Origin: Irpex lacteus
Taxonomy: Eukaryota > Basidiomycota > Agaricomycetes > Polyporales > Irpicaceae
Direction: 5' to 3'
DNA: 64,000 bases
Assembly (NCBI GenBank): GCA_001986395.2
Contig: MQVO02000017.1
Location: 496,001-560,000 of the forward strand
Shown here: positions 1-11,030 of the stretch, in pieces
Layout: the number at the start of each line of letters is the position of its first letter
How positions within the stretch are numbered: position 1 is the first letter of the stretch
Made by a program: the position numbers and the translations under genes
Notes under the pieces: model-generated
What the model saw: only the letters and a program-made list of their open reading frames with translations
What the model was told of the DNA's origin: nothing
The model's database searches: none

Positions 1-231
1 CTGCACCTTCAAGAAACCAAGACAGGTATGCACCAACACTGACGACATCCGTATGATACTGAATGGCTAAACACATGACATCGTAGGCCTCGCCGAAGCC
101 GCACTCGGTGAAGGAACTGGATTGAAACTTCATAAGCTTAGCGTCAGGGAGCTCAAAGACGTACGTCCATTGTCATGTCTTTGGATGCTAGATAAGCCAC
201 TTACATAACTTCTGGTCCAGTTGTTCGGCAT
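1..231 (-). CDS. 5' end of an unrecognised gene, cut by the window edge
   Basis: A start codon at 231 opens a 9-codon exon (205-231), followed by a 53-bp GT-AG intron (152-204) and an exon that stays open to the window edge. The translation (for example AYDVMCLAIQYHTDVVSVGAY) has the mixed composition of real protein, with no stop over about 50 codons. I do not recognise the family. The intron size fits its neighbours, and the gene would run in the same direction as NLR1, about 900 bp downstream of the WD40 stop. It could also be a pseudogene fragment. Confidence 0.35.
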
Positions 232-1152
232 GTCGAGAGACAGGGAGATGGAGAATCAAGGTCGGCTGCCGTATGCGGCTGTAGCCTAGGTCAAGGTGGC
301 ACCCAAGGATTACCAACATCAGAATAACTCAGACTATATGCTCTATTACAGTAAGATTTGCGTTGTCCATACCTTATTTCCGAATATATACCGTACCCTA
401 GTGGGCCGCCCACTGACAGTTCACTTGACTCAGCCTGTCTCGCGACTCGGAGTGGCCTGCAACTGCGTAGAGAACACTTTTAGTTCTTCCATATGTCGAA
501 TTCACGAGACTGCTATCTATGGCGCATTCGAGGTGCGTACTGACGTCCAATGTCAGTCACCGTGATCAATGTAGTTGCACTAATAGGAAACAAACAGATG
601 TAAATAATGACCGGCTTGAGCGCTTGTTACGCTTCACCAGAACACTCTGAACCGCAAGGGGAGGATCGTTGGGACGCGTTCGATGCATACCACTTGCGAG
701 CAACTACCCTCATTGATTTACTAGTTGACAACTGGATGCCAATACCCGACTCTAACCAACGTCGCTCCACTTCACCTCGCAGCAGAGCTTATACTTGCAA
801 ATCATTGAGATCCACTGCAAGTTGCCTTCTCCGGTGCGAGTCCTATGGGCATTGGCGATGAGTTACGGCCGGTGAGTACTGCTTCTAGTATCACTATTTG
901 TCTGTACAATCCGTCCGACTGAAGACTAGAATGGGAATGAATATGTCGATGAAGTTTTCCTTTTACAGCATCTCGGACTTAGGCAGGTTTTGGTCGTGCT
1001 ACATCGATTACTTCCATACCGCATTCAGAACGCAATGAACACACAGCTAGTATTGCAATATATATATCACTGCGAATACATCACCGACACGGTAAAACTA
1101 CACGCCATACGTTCAAACATGACAAACTTCCGATCTATCAGCATCACCTGCA
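232..1152. other. Intergenic stretch, no supported gene
   Basis: About 920 bp between the partial gene at the window edge and the end of the NLR1 WD40 part. Short open frames at 296-565 and 607-861 on the plus strand have no recognisable domain and no convincing splice partners. It probably holds the NLR1 3' untranslated region and spacer. Confidence 0.5.
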
Positions 1153-3340
1153 TCAGAAGAGAACACTATCGTCCAAATTGGTACACGAAAAATCAACGAG
1201 TGTCTTAAGAATGCCATCCTGCTGAATGGCAAATGTTGAGCCATGCGCGCAATGCAGCTCCTCCGGGTCAGATGTTCCTCCTGCTTGTCTGCTGGTATAT
1301 CCTGGAGGAAGCCACAGTCGTTTCCTTCTCCTACTATCCAACACCCACCGCCTATCCTCCGACATACGAAATAGCCCATCACTTGCAATAGGATACTCTG
1401 CCAACTCGTCTTCCCATACATAAGGTATTTCCTTAAAGTCAATGTGCACTGGACCAGAGCCGTCTTCTTTGACTAGGGGTTCAGAAACGGTAGCCTGAGC
1501 TGCGCTCCACTTGTGAACACCTCTATATCGCCTGCCACACTCCAAGTAGAACACAGCTTCTTCCCCGTTCGAATCGGCTAGATATTCATGGTAAACGGCG
1601 TCGATCGAAGGCTCAGATTTCATTTGAATCTGTCCGGCTGCGATTTGATGCAGACGGGGCCCGGAGTCGCCGGCAGTGTACCTATGCGGAAGCGACAGGG
1701 TATCTAGATTTGTTATAGCCCACAGCTGCAGCGTGATGCCCACAGGTCCTGTATAGGAATAGGAGAGAAAGCGAATGGTAGAGGCTGTACATGAGTAGAC
1801 GTGCAGCTTTGGGTGTCGACCACCGTGGCTGATGCAACCCTCCCAGCGCTTGATCACAGGTTGCGCGCGGGAGGGGTCCCACAGCGTGACGTCTCCGTAC
1901 TGGTTGCAGGAGAGAATGATGTCATCCTTGACAGGAAACGCACTTGACATCTCTCCGATCTCGTTTCCACAGCTGTACCTCCGCTCATGTTTGGTAATGT
2001 CCCATATGTAGTTGTCTGTGATGACTACCTGCCCGTCGCAGTAGCATATAGGATAGTGGTACTCATGCTTGGGTGCACCGACTGTGCGTAAGCTGTCCTT
2101 GTGGTGCTGTAGCATGCTGGGAATTGCTGTACTGAGGCTCGCAATGTTGCGATTGTAAGCTATATACTGACCATCTGGTGAGAAGGCGAGAGCATCCCTC
2201 GGATGGAGCTCGAGTTCAAAATTGAGAGGCCGATCTCTTCGACTCCCGCCTGCGAGGCAGAGCAATCGAGATGGAATGCACAAAGTTTCCCAGGTTCTCC
2301 AACGACAAGGGTGTGAAATTTTTGCACGAAATAGAGTTTCCAGAGTGTTCTGTACCAAATGGTACGTAGTAAGCGCAGTTCTTTGGGGAACAATAGAATA
2401 TGAGTGAGCTGCCGAGTTCCGAATTGATGTGTTTGAGTGGTGAATAACGATAGCTCTCCATCTACAAAAATCGCCGCTATCATCGTTCCATCCTGAGATG
2501 AAGCCACCGAGACAATGTGAGAGGCAAACAGCGCTGAGCCTGACCGCGCCAGTAGAGCAGGGCTTTGAGCAGGAGCTACACTCCTTATCTCCATGGACCC
2601 ATCACTGAGGCCAACTGCGATCTGAGGTGTTGCTTGGTCTCCATGTAGCCAGCACCACGCTGACACTCTATCCAGCGAAAGCCTGTCACAGTTCGGCCTG
2701 CTCTCTGAGTCACCGGGTGTTCCAGAGCTGGTATCCCATAAGTAGAGCTGCAGATCGCTCCCAGTCCTTTTTTGATGGCTGATGAGTAGAAGAGGAGCAT
2801 GATGCGACGAGGGGCAGAATGCAAGGGTAAGTTCGGTGTATGCCGTGTCCAAATACTGCGCAGACGTCAACCCTGTATGCACATCGTATAACAAGACTAA
2901 AAAAGGACTGTTATCAAACGACATAGCCAGGATTTGATTGTCGGCAGAAAACGACACAGAAGTGACCAATGAGGTGGAAGGCAGCCCACGTTTCTCAAAT
3001 TCTGCTTCGAACGAGCACATACGTGTTCCTGTGCTTGGGTGTACTATACAGCAGTCTTCATGAGCTCCTCCGAGGGCGAGCATGGACCCGTCGTGTGAGA
3101 ATTCCATGACCCGGAGATAGTAACTCATATCTATGGTTCTTAATGCTCCTTCCCACTCCGTAGTAGCACCAATGAGGAGTCGCGCCTCGGCCGTAAGGTC
3201 GGCGGCATACGCCCGCTTGAGGAGAGATTGTTCCGGAGCGAATACCAGAGCCGAGTGATAGATATGAGAAACCGAGAGTGAGATGACATCGAATGCAAAG
3301 AGGACAAGTCGGTGCCCGTCTAGTACCCAATCCAGGAGTG
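1153..3340 (-). pseudogene. WD40 half of NLR1, cut off from its NACHT half by element E2
   Basis: This is the C-terminal beta-propeller region of the NLR whose N-terminal half lies at 6173-11030. It opens in mid-frame right after the 8-bp duplication with DWVLDGHRLVLFAFDVIS, matching HWVIDGQRFILASFDVIE of NLR2, followed by the shared HIYHSAL and PEQSLLK blocks and WD-type repeats (VMEFSHDGSMLALGG, VSFSADNQILAMSFD, ALAFSPDGQYIAYN). The end, DDSVLF, matches DSDNLF of NLR2, and LWLP is shared near the C terminus. There is no start codon or promoter of its own at the break. The reading frame changes at about 2240, so a further break or an unmodelled intron lies inside. It is probably no longer translated as part of an NLR; an independent transcript starting in E2 cannot be ruled out. 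Confidence 0.8.
3333..3340. repeat. 8-bp target-site duplication of E2, left copy
   Basis: CAGGAGTG here is repeated exactly at 6206-6213 on the other side of E2. Collapsing the two copies rejoins the NLR1 frame (minus strand ...ARTLL/DWVLDG...), which aligns with HCVNLLHWVIDG in the intact paralogue. That independently supports these as the insertion borders. Confidence 0.85.
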
Positions 3341-6205
3341 CAATATATTACAACCTAAAGATCGAAATCTTTAAGAGATTTGGCTGGGAAAGATCTTTCG
3401 CCCTCATATGGTAATCGCTCACGCTCTCCCAGATCCTTAGTTTCCCCGAGACCACTGTGCCCGGCACTTACCGGTGTGTCGGTGTTCTGTTGCCGAGGCG
3501 CCCTAGAATGACTGGTCTTCCGCAGCCACTGTCCCCGCCCCCGCGCTCAACCTCCCGACGCCATCAAATAGCGTGATCGCTGCGCGGAGTATCCCCGGTG
3601 GCGCGCCTGTACCTGTCCTCGTCCTTCCCGACGATGAGAACAACACAGTGCTATTTTCCCTCACCCTCTTCGATTCTCACCGTCGTTTTTTGTACTATGG
3701 GGTAATTGTATACGTAGATCACGAATATAAGGTCAGTTTAATTATAGAACCGCAGGATCTGGATCTGGACTCTGGATCTGGTGTGGCCACACCAGTGAAC
3801 ACCCTACTAGATAAGTAACCGCTGCACATAGCCTCTCGCAAACTTAACAATAGTATATATAATGTATTTCAACAATTTAAAAAACGTTGAATTGATCGCT
3901 GAGCCTATAGGAAAGGTGCTATGCACCGGGAATGCTGGCCACCAGAGAATAGTGGCCACACAAAGACAGAGGTGTATGATAAATACTCCACATAGTGTAT
4001 ACTAATCTATAGCATGTATAAATTAATATAATACCGCTCGATTATTGATATCCCTGTGCAATCTCTTTCGGGATAGAAGTGGTCCTCCTCCCCTCAGTTG
4101 CATGAAAAGCGCCCTCCTAAGAGCCAAGTATTTGCGGCGCGCACAAAATAACCTTACGATCGTATTTGCAGTACCTCATAGCAGTATAATACAAATTTTT
4201 ACGCTTTCCGCTTTGCTGTACACGACGCTATAAGGTGTGTATCAGTAGTTAGTGTGGCCAGACTGCATAGAAAACCACATATCACCCCATATAAGTGAGC
4301 ACGCGTGTAGGGGAGCTTAAGTACATATTGTAGCGTGTTTAGTACATATATTAAGGTACTACCAGCACTTTACCGCGAGTGGATTCAAGTTCTGTAGCCT
4401 CAGATATGCCGGAAACCATGCAGAGAGCAGCGTGTAGGCCTAAAGTCAAGTGCAATTCCATATGCACCGGCTCGACTCTAACGGTATTTGAATGTATCTG
4501 AGGCTACAGAACTTGAATCCACTGGCGGTAAAGTGCTGGTATTACCGTAACATATGCACTCAACACGTTCCGATATGTACTTAACCCCTCCTACACGCGT
4601 GCTCACTTATATAGGGTGATATGTGGTTTTCCGTGCAGTCCGGCCGCACTAGCTACTAATGCACACGTCATAGCGTCACACACAGGAAAGCGGGAGGCGT
4701 AAAAATCGATAAAATACTGATATAAAGTGCTACAAGTACGATAGTGAAGTTATATTGTGCGCGTCGTGATTACTTGGCTCGCGGGAAGGCGCTTTTTATG
4801 CAAATGAGGTGAGGAGGAACACATCTACTCCGCACAGTATTCCGCGTATATCTCAGAGATCGGGTGTTGTATAATAGGTCTATACGTACCACATACTATT
4901 TCTGAGTAGGTGGAACGCCTATTATATCCCTCTGTCTATGTGTAGCTATTATTATCTGGTGGCCAGCATGCCTGATGCATAGAACCTCTCCTATAGACTC
5001 GGCTATTGACTCAACGTTACAAAAATCATCGGAATATGCTATTAATAATGTTCTCAAGTTTGCGAGATGCTATGCGCGGCGGTTACCTATCCAGTAGGGT
5101 AATTACTTGTGCGGCCACACCAGATCTGGTGTCAAGATCCAGATCCTGCGATCCTATAAATGAACCAACGCTATATTATTTATCTATGTGTACGAATACC
5201 CTATATTACAAAAAAGAACGGTCCGAATCGGAGAGGGGAAGGAAGAATACCAATGTATTGTCCTCATCGTCGAGGACGACGAGGACAGATACGGGAGCGC
5301 CACCGGAGATGGGCGCGCGCAGACGCTGTTGATGCCTTCTCATCAGAGGCCCAGTACTTGCGGGTACGATAGGTGCCCTCTTCGGCAACGATCGCGCTCT
5401 TGGCTCTAATCGGCCCCACCTCAGATCGACGAGCACATCCTCCTGCGCACCTGTCATTAGTGACTGCTGTGAACAACGCTGGACGGCCTAGCCGTCGCCC
5501 TATGCCCTACCGTCTCCTCTCCTCCGACACATACCTCGCTCTGGTGCAGTTTGGATTAGCTATAATGGGTATTAAAGGTAAGTACGACATGATTCTAATC
5601 TTGTTTAGCAAGCTACTTACGCGTTCACTAGTATTTTGAGTTTCTGTGTTGTGTCGGCTCGGGACCGGGTGCAGTTATTTACGGCGGAGACGAAGTTGGC
5701 GTGTATACAGGTATTTGAGTTAGCTATACAAAGTGACTACATACATTTTGACACGTCCGTTCGTACCCAGGCACCCTGCTCGTCGCCCTGTGCCTTACCC
5801 CTCCTCATTGCCCTCTGACACAACATCCGTCATCGCGGAACCGTGACCAGAAGGGAGTCGTTTTCCGTGCGAGCTACACGGAACAAGACGGTATGACCCA
5901 AAAAGGCAGTCATAGGAACTCACCGCCAACTTCCTTCGAATTAGATAAACATCCGATGCGCCGACACTGGTGCGGTGCATCGCTCACCGACGGCCCTATG
6001 CGGCTTGCGCAGTTGGATCTCGGTCTCTGACACCTGCCTACCATCTTATCAGCCGTGGATCGCCTTATCAGTGTTATCACTTCAAATCAGCACATGCGTG
6101 CCTAGGTTAAAGATCTGCGTCGAGGTGAGTGTTTTCCTTTTTGAGCCGAAAAATCCTTCTCACTCGGAGAAACTAAGGATTTGGATCTTTAGATTGTAAG
6201 CAGCT
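3341..6205. mobile_element. E2: 2,865-bp diverged fold-back DNA transposon, non-autonomous, hAT-like
   Basis: The element is bounded by the 8-bp duplication CAGGAGTG and sits in the first exon after the NACHT exon of NLR1. Its ends carry an imperfect inverted repeat (TTACAACCTAAAGATC on the left, TTACAATCTAAAGATC on the complement of the right); the outermost six or so bases do not match. Inside is a long imperfect inverted repeat centred near 4460: 3570-4420 pairs with about 4500-5340. Examples are the GTGGATTCAAGTTCTGTAGC block and the GCTGGCCACC/GGTGGCCAGC block. The part from about 5350 to 6170 has no partner in the left arm. No transposase is encoded. The 8-bp duplication is the size made by hAT transposases, so mobilisation in trans is inferred. 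It shares sequence blocks with E1. Confidence 0.8.
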
Positions 6206-9200
6206 CAGGAGTGTGCGAGCGACATCACTTGCCTGTAGCTGACAATCGAAGTTACGAGTGAGTGCCATTGATAGTAGTAAGTATGGAGAAAGAAGTCATA
6301 CCGTCGTTAGCCACTCTTTCAGCATTACCAATGAATGCACTGTAGATGGAAGATCCCCGATCAGCGACAGAACTTCGACCCACATCAGCATCTGCTTCGT
6401 GACGAGATGCTCGAGCTGGGGCTGTGTTCCGGAGAAGTGATGGTCGCGGTCGCGGTCAGAGGTTAAGTGTCTGGCCCAGTATTGACAGGAGTACCGAAGT
6501 GCGCTGCCGATACATTTGTCGAGTTTGTCCGGTTCTACCAGTAGGTCGCTGTTCATCGAGTATCTCGAAAGGCCGCAGATATTTTTCTTCAAACCGTCTT
6601 TCATGAAGTCCAGGCAGTGTAAAGCGATACTGCGATGGTGATCGTCCGCGATTATCAGGAGCTGAGAGTCACTGCACCGACGACGATCAACGAGGAAGTC
6701 GGCAAAGGACTTGTGGTGAATGCGAAGAGTATCTGTAGCGTTGCTAGGCACAACTAGCACCGAATGTAATGAACGGAGGTGAGTTCTGACACTGCCCTCG
6801 TTGAGACATAAGATTTCGGCAATGGTAGAGATCGAGATGGGAGTATACGCGAGGACAATCAAGCCCAAGATGTCCCGAAGCTCTTGGATAGAGTCAGGCT
6901 GTGCCTCGTGCAAGATAGTCGAGTATAGCCTGTCTAGGTCGCCGAAGGGGTACCTGGTGGTCAAATAATGCGGTATGTGAGTACGTTTGTTCTCGAAGTC
7001 AAAAACTTCGCGAAGCCGGGTCTTCGGATCTCCTTGCGCATTATCGAGAAACTTGATGATGGTAGACGCAAAGATGAAGAGACCTGATGATGCTGTAACC
7101 AAGGTCTCGACATCTTCAGACTTCGGCCAGACAGAGTCAGATAGGTTGAAATCGCTTCGTGGGCCCGCTATCCGTAAGAAGTTGTGGTTCAGGAAAAGGC
7201 GAATGTCATGATCAATGGACTCCGCAGCGACTTCGTGAATAACCATCACGTCTGTGAGCTCCTTCAAAGGTATGAGCCGAAAACCTGAGCGGATGTGGGA
7301 TTCAGGACGGCTAGTGATGAAGAACTTGATTTTGAGACGGGGAAGTCGTGCGGCGTGCTGAGAGAGAAGGTCTAAGATTGCAGAGGTAGATTTGTCGTCA
7401 ACACACTCGTCCAGAGCATCGATGATGACGACAGTTTCAATCCCAGACTGCGTTGCAGGCTCGAGAATAAGTCGTCTCAGTTGTTCGGAGAGAGAGTACG
7501 TGGTGACGTCGGTATTCGGTTGACTCCTCATGGTCCCCAGGAGCGTCTTTCGGTAAGCCGCCGATTGCTTGTTCAACGAACGTGCAAGTTGGAATGCGAT
7601 GGTAGGAAAAATGGTTTTCAAATCGCTTGTCCTCTGCGAGTTGCGCGAACAGAAGAAGCTGGCCCCCAGTCGCTCTTGTGCGAAAAGGCGTTCAGCGAGG
7701 CTTTGTGCGATCGTGGACTTGCCGCTTCCCGCATGCCCGTTGAGCCAGTAGACTTGCGTGGCAGTTGTGCCCTTGGCCCATCCGTCGAGTTTATCTAATA
7801 TTTCGACCCTCGTACCGGGGAGGCATGGCGTACGCTTGTCAGAAGCATCGTGCATGGATTCAGACACAGGCTTCATGGTATTCAGGGCATCCTGCTGGTC
7901 TGCAAAGCGGTAGAGGTGAGCATATATTATCTATGCTTCTCACTGGAAGCTGATACCTTTGTCCTATTCACCTGCAACTCCTGGCAACCCAGCCTAATTA
8001 GGCTGTGATGCGGGTATACGCTTCCACGCCTAATTAGCCTGCTCCTTGCTGAATCGCTGCACTGCCAGTTTACTGCGAAATGTACGCCTTTTACAGTAAG
8101 AAGTACAGTTTTTACTCAACCAAGTAATTAGTACTGTCGACGCCTGTGCGAATCGGCGCCAACGCCCATCAAGCATTCATCAACGTCCATCAATCGTGAG
8201 TCCGCCCGTGCGCTCGTCGTCGGTTACCATCAGTAAGTGATCCTCGCTGCTCCGCTTATCTCCCTCGACGTCTACCGACCCGTGCTCACTGTCCCCGACG
8301 ATGAGCACGTCCTGTGAGTATCTCCCTTGGTTCCCCTTCGTTTTTCTTGATTCTTTTGTGCATTATGGGGTAATACTAGCTGTAGAATACGATTATGACG
8401 TCCGATTAATATAATATCCGCTAGATCTTGTATGAGAGGCTGATCTATGAGTGGCCATAGGGGTACCTACCCCCATGGAGGTCTGGTTCTTCAAGCTACC
8501 ATCTACTAAGCTTGGTATATTGTTTATGGGTGTATATGTGACTGTATGGGAGTGTAGGTGAATGCATTAAGTGACTGGCAACAGTGCAGTAGACTGACCA
8601 GTCTGTACTATAGAGGGTAGTGTTCACAACATCATCCTGGCTTGGGAGACTGTATATACATACTCTATATTGTTTACCCAACCATATGTGAATATTATAA
8701 GATTTTAGATGAGTTTTATACGGGCTAGATCATGTGTGGAACCTTTGATCTCCTCCTCCTCCCCCTGGTACTGAAGCGCCCTCCCCTACCTCGTACAGAC
8801 GCGGCGGCCTCAGGGCGATAGTACGAATACATAGGGTACATACTTAATCAACTATTTACGAGTTTATACGCCCCCGCCGTGACTACTTACGATGCTATGG
8901 GGTCAACAGTGTGAGAAAAAGCGAAATTGACAGATTTACCACCTACCTGAGTGCAATACAGGGTTCTACATGAATGGGGGACAAGAAGTAAGCTCAGAAT
9001 CGTAATCAGCGCACTAAAAAACCCTTACCAGAGACCTTACAGTGATGGGAGACGAGCTGTACAGCTCCAGGAATGAGCGGACATTGCTAGGTTAGGCCGG
9101 TGCAGCAGTATTCACAGTCAATCCTATGTGATCTCATACACTTCTGACTATCTTCTGTGTACCTGCAGCTGTACAGCTCGCCTCCCATCGATTTATGGCC

Positions 9201-11030
9201 TCTAGTAAGGGTTTTTTAGTGCGCTGATTACGATTCTGAGCTTACTTCTTGTCCCCCATTCATGTAGAACCCTGTATTGCACTCAGGTAGGTGGTAAATC
9301 TGTCAATTTCGCTTTTTCTCACACTGTTGACCCCATAGCATCGTAAGTAGTCACGGCGGGGGCGTATAAACTCGTAAATAGTTGATTAAGTATGTACCCT
9401 ATGTATTCGTACTATCGCCCTGAGGCCGCCGCGTCTGTACGAGGTAGGGGAGGGCGCTTCAGTACCAGGGGGAGGAGGAGGAGATCAAAGGTTCCACACA
9501 TGATCTAGCCCGTATAAAACTCATCTAAAATCTTATAATATTCACATATGGTTGGGTAAACAATATAGAGTATGTATATACAGTCTCCCAAGCCAGGATG
9601 ATGTTGTGAACACTACCCTCTATAGTACAGACTGGTCAGTCTACTGCACTGTTGCCAGTCACTTAATGCATTCACCTACACTCCCATACAGTCACATATA
9701 CACCCATAAACAATATACCAAGCTTAGTAGATGGTAGCTTGAAGAACCAGACCTCCATGGGGGTAGGTACCCCTATGGCCACTCATAGATCAGCCTCTCA
9801 TACAAGATCTAGCGGATATTATATTAATCGGACGTCATAATCGTATTCTACAGCTAGTATTACCCCATAATGCACAAAAGAATCAAGAAAAACGAAGGGG
9901 AACCAAGGGAGATACTCACAGGACGTGCTCATCGTCGGGGACAGTGAGCACGGGTCGGTAGACGTCGAGGGAGATAAGCGGAGCAGCGAGGATCACTTAC
10001 TGATGGTAACCGACGACGAGCGCACGGGCGGACTCACGATTGATGGACGTTGATGAATGCTTGATGGGCGTTGGCGCCGATTCGCACAGGCGTCGACAGT
10101 ACTAATTACTTGGTTGAGTAAAAACTGTACTTCTTACTGTAAAAGGCGTACATTTCGCAGTAAACTGGCAGTGCAGCGATTCAGCAAGGAGCAGGCTAAT
10201 TAGGCGTGGAAGCGTATACCCGCATCACAGCCTAATTAGGCTGGGTTGCCAGGAGTTACAGGTGGTCCTATTTGTGATGTTTAGTCAAAACGGTGAAGAT
10301 AGTATAAGAGACATTTACGTACAATTCTTCGCAGCATATCGGCATGCAGGTCAGAAATTACGGCACTCTTCTTCCTTTTTAGCAACATACAAATACGATG
10401 CCATATAAACTTTAGGTACCTTATAGTCCAAAAGAGCCCTGTCGATTGACGTCACGAAGTCTTTGATGCGAGACTTGTGTTCGGGTGCAAAGACAAATCG
10501 TCCACACCGCTCAAGGAATTTCTGAGGCTCATCAGATCGTCCCCAGATCGGCTGCAAACCAGCGATGATGTTGTCCAGTGCGCTGTTCATGTGCATGCTT
10601 AGTATATGCAGACCAACGCAGAATAGAACGACACACTTTTTCAAAAAGGTGGTGTGGGTGTTTTTTGGGTCCTCAATACTATTTCCGATCATCTCCTGAA
10701 GGCGATGAATGCGCGAGCAGAGAGCCTCTGCATCAGCTTTATTTTCTTCCATGGTCTATCTGACGGTTAACGTGGTGAAAGCGGGATATGTGGTAAACCC
10801 ACCGAAGCATTTTTAAGGATAATCTTGAGAACATCCGCCGTAAGCTTCAAAGGAGGCAGGGCATCGGAGAATGAAGACACGGTGCCTGCAGCCCGTGCAC
10901 CGAAGCTGAAAAACTGGGCGAGTCTCCCTTTCTCCTTTGCCGGCGGGGTCTCTTCCTTACTACGCTCCCGACTGGCACTCTTGCTAGAGGCAGAGAAAGG
11001 GTGCAAAATTCGATCGCGTTTTCGAGCCAT
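6173..11030 (-). CDS. NLR1: MLKL-like N-terminal domain plus NACHT, truncated by E2
   Basis: STAND/NLR-type protein. Proposed minus-strand exons: 10803-11030, 10637-10755, 10420-10582, 10323-10367, 7957-7963 (a 7-bp microexon), 6302-7899 and 6173-6238. They total 2,226 nt with an intact frame, giving 741 residues. Residues 1 to about 190 form a helical domain (FSDALPPLKLTADVLKIIL) like the MLKL/HeLo-type death domains that precede NACHT in Agaricomycetes. The NACHT module follows, with Walker A GHAGSGKST, Walker B VVIIDALDEC and sensor region FFITSRPESHIRS. After MLKEWLTT the last exon reads 11 native codons, then 10 codons and a stop from E2, so the WD40 sensor is lost. E1 enlarges the intron before the microexon to 2,359 bp. 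Whether the truncated protein is made is unknown; it could be a functional sensorless NLR or a decaying gene. Confidence 0.75.
6206..6213. repeat. 8-bp target-site duplication of E2, right copy
   Basis: CAGGAGTG, identical to 3333-3340. On the minus strand it supplies the last codons (…T-L-L) of the NLR1 frame before the element. Confidence 0.85.
7957..7963 (-). other. 7-bp microexon of NLR1
   Basis: GACAAAG on the minus strand lies between an acceptor (AATAG) and a donor (GTATCAG). It joins ATT of the preceding exon to ACCAGCAG of the NACHT exon, reading I-D-K-D-Q-Q in frame. NLR2 has a 7-bp exon at the same place (25666-25672) with the same phase. The first three bases belong to the E1 target-site duplication. 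Confidence 0.7.
7961..7968. repeat. 8-bp target-site duplication of E1, left copy
   Basis: GTCCTATT, repeated exactly at 10265-10272. On the minus strand it reads AATAG|GAC, the 3' splice site and first three bases of the microexon. This copy still leads into the intact microexon. Confidence 0.9.
7969..10264. mobile_element. E1: 2,296-bp near-perfect palindromic (fold-back) DNA transposon, non-autonomous, hAT-like
   Basis: Two arms of about 1,098 bp (7969-9066 and 9167-10264) are reverse complements with very few differences, around a loop of about 100 bp. The ends are CACCTGCAACTCCTGG and, on the complement, CACCTGTAACTCCTGG, one mismatch in 16. Subterminal copies of CCTAATTAG resemble transposase-binding repeats of hAT elements. 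The flanks carry the 8-bp duplication GTCCTATT. There is no transposase; the identical 61-codon frames in both arms are a by-product of the palindrome. Near-identity of the arms suggests a young insertion, unless the arms are kept alike by conversion. It shares CCCGACGATGAG and TATGGGGTAAT blocks with E2, so the two belong to related families. Confidence 0.9.
10265..10272. repeat. 8-bp target-site duplication of E1, right copy, with a duplicated splice acceptor
   Basis: GTCCTATT. On the minus strand this is the first acceptor (AATAG|GAC) met by the spliceosome. Splicing here would run straight into E1 and read GAC-CAC-CTG-TAA, a stop after three codons. Confidence 0.85.

Noticed and set aside
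3573..5457. Similar short proteins on both sides of 4460 (with VLVLPDDENNT on the plus and VLVVLDDEDNT on the minus strand)
   Set aside because: They result from the diverged inverted arms of E2, not from a duplicated gene; flanking sequence shows no start or splice logic.
8496..9737. Two identical 61-codon frames on opposite strands (8496-8681 minus, 9552-9737 plus)
   Set aside because: They are mirror images within the E1 palindrome; the rest of the arms has no protein-like frame, so they are not genes.
7969..10264. E1 palindrome as an assembly error
   Set aside because: The exact 8-bp duplication, a terminal mismatch between arms and a distinct loop of about 100 bp fit a real insertion better than an artefact, though long-read confirmation would settle it.
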